From: an uncultured cyanobacterium
Lineage (GTDB): Bacteria > Cyanobacteriota > Vampirovibrionia > Gastranaerophilales > Gastranaerophilaceae
Reading direction: 5' to 3'
Assembly (NCBI GenBank): GCA_947073895.1
Contig: CAMTNN010000087.1
Span: 1 to 6,573 of the forward strand
Length of the DNA stretch: 6,573 nucleotides
Shown here: piece by piece, positions 5,357 to 6,573 of the stretch
Layout of the letters: each line of letters opens with the position of its first letter
Numbering within the stretch: position 1 is the stretch's first letter
The notes under the pieces: model-generated
Database searches by the model: none
Told to the model about the DNA's origin: nothing
The model's input: only the letters and a program-made list of their open reading frames with translations
Translations under genes and position numbers: made by a program

Positions 5357-5698
5357 ATGCAGATAAACAGTATCGGCTTTTCCGGCAGCGGAGCAGATTA
5401 TGAAGAACAGCGTATAATGCAAAAACTCCGGCAATACGGTATTCAACCAACCGGAAACAAAATGCTAGACAAAAACAAGTTGCGGGAAATTGAGCTTAGA
5501 GAAGCAAAAAAAGAAAATTGTGTATCAAGCAAATTTATAACCGTTTCCACAGGCGAGCAAGAGAAAATTCAGGAGAAGAAAAAAGAAAAACGTGAAGAAT
5601 TAAACCCCGAAAAAATCGTCGATTCTGAAAAAGCAGCAAAATATCAGGGCGAACAAATTTATCTTGCTATAAAAATGAAACGTAAAAATAAGAATTAG
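5357..5698 (+). CDS. Small charged protein of unknown function with a PTGNK motif
   Basis: This 113-residue hypothetical protein has no domain I can name. It starts MQINSIGFSGSG, a short polar segment ending in F-x-G, continues with L-R-Q-Y-G-I-Q-P-T-G-N-K (24-35) and D-K-N-K-L-R-E-I-E-L (38-47), then a strongly charged Lys/Glu-rich helix or coiled coil (about 45-95) and a basic tail (KMKRKNKN). No signal peptide or membrane helix is seen. I associate this N-terminus and the 'G-I-x-P-T-G-N-K-x-x-D-K' block with many unnamed proteins of Gastranaerophilales-type genomes, but this is from memory only. The ATG has AGGGTGG at 5346-5352. The gene ends tail to tail with the minus-strand nuoN gene, sharing four bases. 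It is likely a real gene because of its ribosome site, length and conserved-looking block. Confidence 0.7.
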   Translation: MQINSIGFSGSGADYEEQRIMQKLRQYGIQPTGNKMLDKNKLREIELREAKKENCVSSKFITVSTGEQEKIQEKKKEKREELNPEKIVDSEKAAKYQGEQIYLAIKMKRKNKN

Positions 5699-6573
5699 AT
5701 ATTGTATGCTATAAACCGGCACAATTCTATAAGTTTTTCAGGATAAACCCCGATTAAAACCGTTACAACGGCTGTAATTACCAGCACAAATTTTTGAGAA
5801 TAAACCGTTTTTAAAAGCTTTGCATCGAAATTCTGTTCAAACAAAGGCAGGATAATTTTCAAATAATAATAAAGCGCCACTACCGTTAAAAGAAGCAATA
5901 TTAATAAGAACGGAATAAAAATTAAACCCGAATTAGCAATTGCCGAGAATAAATAAATTTTCGCAACAAAACCCGACGTAATCGGAAATCCTGCAAGTGC
6001 AATGATTGCAATAGCATAAGCAATACTTAACCCGTGATTTTTATGAAAAATTCCTTTAAAATCCGCAACATTCATACCAATTCTATTTGCTGATGTTATA
6101 TTTAAAAAAGCAAAAACAGAAATATTCATTAAAACATAACATATCAGATAAAATATTACCGTTGATAAGTTATAAACAGAAACCAAACACGCAGTAAGCA
6201 ATACATAAGAAGAATTAGCCGCCGCAGAGCAGGCAAAGATAACTTTAACATTATTTTCTCTAATTGCATACGTATTCGCCCAAAAAGCAGTAATAATAGA
6301 GACCAATGCGATTACAAAAGTTAATTCAAAACTGCTTCCGAGAGGAAACACAAGGAGTCTGCAAAGGATTCCGAAAAGTGCAATCTTAGGAACAGTTGAT
6401 AAAAATGCAAGCACAGATGTTTCAGAGCCTTTATAAACATCAATAACCCAATTAGCAAAGGGAAAAATAGAAAGTTTAGAAATAAGTCCTAAAACAGTCA
6501 TTACTCCTGCAAAAGAATACAACAAGTTTGAATCCGATTCAACAATGGTTTCATATATAACTGATAAATTTAC
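5695..6573 (-). CDS. nuoN: NADH-quinone oxidoreductase subunit N-like protein, C-terminal part
   Basis: The minus-strand frame is open from the window edge to TAA at 5695-5697, giving the last 292 residues of a protein that is usually about 450-500. A TTG at 6523-6525 is internal, as the frame continues upstream. NuoN is an antiporter-like membrane subunit of complex I that moves protons while quinone is reduced. Diagnostic blocks (numbered from the edge) are ISKLSIFPF (31-39) with K33, W42-x-x-DVYKG (45-49), AFLSTVPK (56-63) with K63, FYLICYVLMN (141-150) and LAGFPITSGFVAK (193-205) with K205. The DVY-G and FLS-PK pair favours NuoN/NdhB over NuoL, NuoM or Mrp subunits. Changes from the usual pattern include PFHxW to PFANW, PDVYEG to IDVYKG, and loss of the SSIAHxG block near 116-122. 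Many hydrophobic helices are evident. The rest of a nuo operon would lie beyond the right edge. Confidence 0.88.
   Translation of the reverse strand, partial: VNLSVIYETIVESDSNLLYSFAGVMTVLGLISKLSIFPFANWVIDVYKGSETSVLAFLSTVPKIALFGILCRLLVFPLGSSFELTFVIALVSIITAFWANTYAIRENNVKVIFACSAAANSSYVLLTACLVSVYNLSTVIFYLICYVLMNISVFAFLNITSANRIGMNVADFKGIFHKNHGLSIAYAIAIIALAGFPITSGFVAKIYLFSAIANSGLIFIPFLLILLLLTVVALYYYLKIILPLFEQNFDAKLLKTVYSQKFVLVITAVVTVLIGVYPEKLIELCRFIAYNI

Overview
This AT-rich window (GC by eye in the mid-30s percent) is densely packed with short-spaced bacterial genes. It holds seven main plus-strand genes and one minus-strand gene at the right edge. I see no rRNA, tRNA, CRISPR array, insertion sequence or phage gene. 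The rny-ymdB pair, a short class III-type pilin, a VKOR-DsbA fusion like those of the cyanobacterial lineage, QueH instead of QueG, and a small protein with an N-terminus of the M-Q-I-N-S-I-x-F type together suggest an anaerobic non-photosynthetic relative of Cyanobacteria (Melainabacteria/Vampirovibrionia, perhaps a gut Gastranaerophilales). That placement is inferred from memory of gene families and was not tested by a search.

Positions 1-3405 look like one transcription unit. It contains the C-terminal third of RNase Y (rny), a YmdB-type 2',3'-cyclic nucleotide phosphodiesterase, a PHP-domain phosphoesterase of the YciV/RNase AM type, a type IV pilin-like protein, and a LOG-type nucleotide phosphoribohydrolase. 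The gaps are 38, 15 and 9 bases and then an 8-base overlap. Four of the five genes can be read as successive steps from RNA cleavage to release of free base and ribose phosphate. The pilin is the odd member.

Positions 3406-3511 form the longest non-coding gap (106 bases) and carry a plausible promoter. A second unit follows: a membrane VKOR domain fused to a periplasmic DsbA-like thioredoxin, for disulfide formation in exported proteins, overlapping by 13 bases with queH, the last step of queuosine synthesis. A short lysine/glutamate-rich protein of unknown function (5357-5698) comes next. It runs tail to tail, with a 4-base overlap, into the 3' part of a NuoN-like proton-pumping subunit on the minus strand, which leaves the window at 6573.

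Beyond the genes, the sequence shows a 13-bp hairpin with a 3-base loop just inside ymdB, an 11-bp perfect hairpin inside queH, a 15-base tandem duplication in the LOG gene, an 11-codon micro-ORF with a strong ribosome binding site joining ymdB to the PHP gene, and a ymdB UGA stop followed by C that lies in frame with the PHP gene. I found no clearly new multi-gene defence or mobile system. The most interesting ideas are the RNA-to-base operon and the structured or coupled junctions within it.
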